This document shows, one piece after another, positions 6,069 through 6,254 of a stretch of DNA of 6,254 bases. Each line of letters begins with the position of its first letter. The first letter of the stretch is position 1. Source of the stretch: Bacteroidota bacterium. GTDB taxonomy: Bacteria; Bacteroidota; Bacteroidia; Chitinophagales; Saprospiraceae. The DNA lies in contig JAGWYI010000263.1 of assembly GCA_018969455.1 (NCBI GenBank), positions 1 through 6,254 on the forward strand, in the 5' to 3' direction. The position numbers were made by a program, and so were the translations under genes. A model generated the notes under the pieces. The model was not told where the DNA came from. It ran no database searches and saw only the letters and a program-made list of their open reading frames with translations.

Positions 6069-6254
6069 TCATGCGTTTTTATGGCGTGCTTTTTCAACCA
6101 TTTCAACAGAAATATTGAATAGTGCCGCAATTTCAGAATTGTTTGCTTGGGGGAATTTTTCAATATAAACTGCCAACAGCCTTACATAGCCCTGCTCAAG
6201 TCCTTGCTCAACACCCTTTTCAAGTCCTTGCTCAACACCCTTTTCAAGTCCTTG
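6069..6254 (-). CDS. Rpn-family / PD-(D/E)XK nuclease-transposase-like protein, C-terminal fragment
   Basis: The last 61 codons of a gene whose start lies beyond the right edge; it runs leftward and stops with TGA at 6071-6069. The fragment reads as a glutamate/glycine repeat (QGLEKGVE twice, then QGLEQG), followed by a helical tail YVRLLAVYIEKFPQANNSEI and AALFNISVEMVEKARHKNA. This layout, a charged GLE/KG-type repeat linker near the C-terminus and a short helical end, is typical of the Rpn (recombination-promoting nuclease, YhgA-like, formerly Transposase_31) proteins that are abundant in Bacteroidota. The PD-(D/E)XK nuclease core itself is outside the window, so the call rests on the tail only. 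The tail NNSEIAALFNISVEMVEKAR could form a small helix-turn-helix. Confidence 0.65.
   Translation of the reverse strand, partial: QGLEKGVEQGLEKGVEQGLEQGYVRLLAVYIEKFPQANNSEIAALFNISVEMVEKARHKNA
6195..6254. repeat. 24-bp in-frame tandem repeat inside the Rpn-like gene
   Basis: Two perfect 24-bp units, 6207-6230 and 6231-6254 (beginning CTCAACACCC on the plus strand and ending AAGTCCTTG), preceded by a partial, slightly altered unit at about 6195-6206 (CTCAAGTCCTTG). On the minus strand each unit encodes the eight residues QGLEKGVE, so gain or loss of units keeps the reading frame. The array reaches the window edge, so its copy number is not known. Confidence 0.9.

Overview
The window reads as an ordinary chromosomal stretch of a Bacteroidota (Bacteroidetes) bacterium, with a Saprospiria/Chitinophagia-like flavour. 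Support comes from the TAnnTTTG-type -7 promoter element ahead of the 4-hydroxyphenylpyruvate dioxygenase gene, a near match ahead of purN, no strong Shine-Dalgarno sites, two lipoproteins with relaxed lipoboxes (one with a Lys-Asp-Asp run just after the lipid-modified Cys), and the gene content. The species cannot be named from this sequence alone.

Layout, left to right. (1) 1-1129: a small membrane protein with a HEFLH zinc-protease-like motif (DUF3267-like, 232-846) sits between copies of a non-coding repeat. The right end of one copy is at 1-36, and two complete, imperfect 101-bp copies lie in direct tandem at 890-990 and 991-1091. (2) 1130-2302: a di-haem cytochrome c peroxidase/MauG-family lipoprotein. 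(3) 2343-3474: a tight two-gene unit, an unrecognised 219-residue protein followed one base later by an OsmC-family thiol peroxidase-like protein with a cysteine-rich tail. (4) 3506-4120: purN (de novo purine synthesis), with a 12-bp palindrome and a -7-like element directly against its start. (5) 4219-4758: a small lipoprotein of unknown function. (6) 4842-5975: hppD (tyrosine catabolism) with a good -7 element. (7) 5976-6254: a gap holding a long inverted repeat related to the left-hand repeats, then, on the minus strand, the C-terminal end of an Rpn/PD-(D/E)XK transposase-nuclease-like gene with an in-frame 24-bp tandem repeat running into the window edge.

All complete genes are on the plus strand; only the Rpn-like fragment is opposed. 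Apart from the 2343-3474 pair, the genes look like separate transcription units with unrelated jobs: haem peroxidase, purine synthesis, tyrosine breakdown, envelope lipoprotein. Two products (the di-haem peroxidase and the OsmC protein) could both deal with peroxides, but the sequence does not show that they are linked. I do not see a defence system, CRISPR array, RNA gene or biosynthetic cluster. The most unexplained structure is the hairpin-forming dispersed repeat at 1-36, 890-1091 and, in diverged form, 5998-6063.
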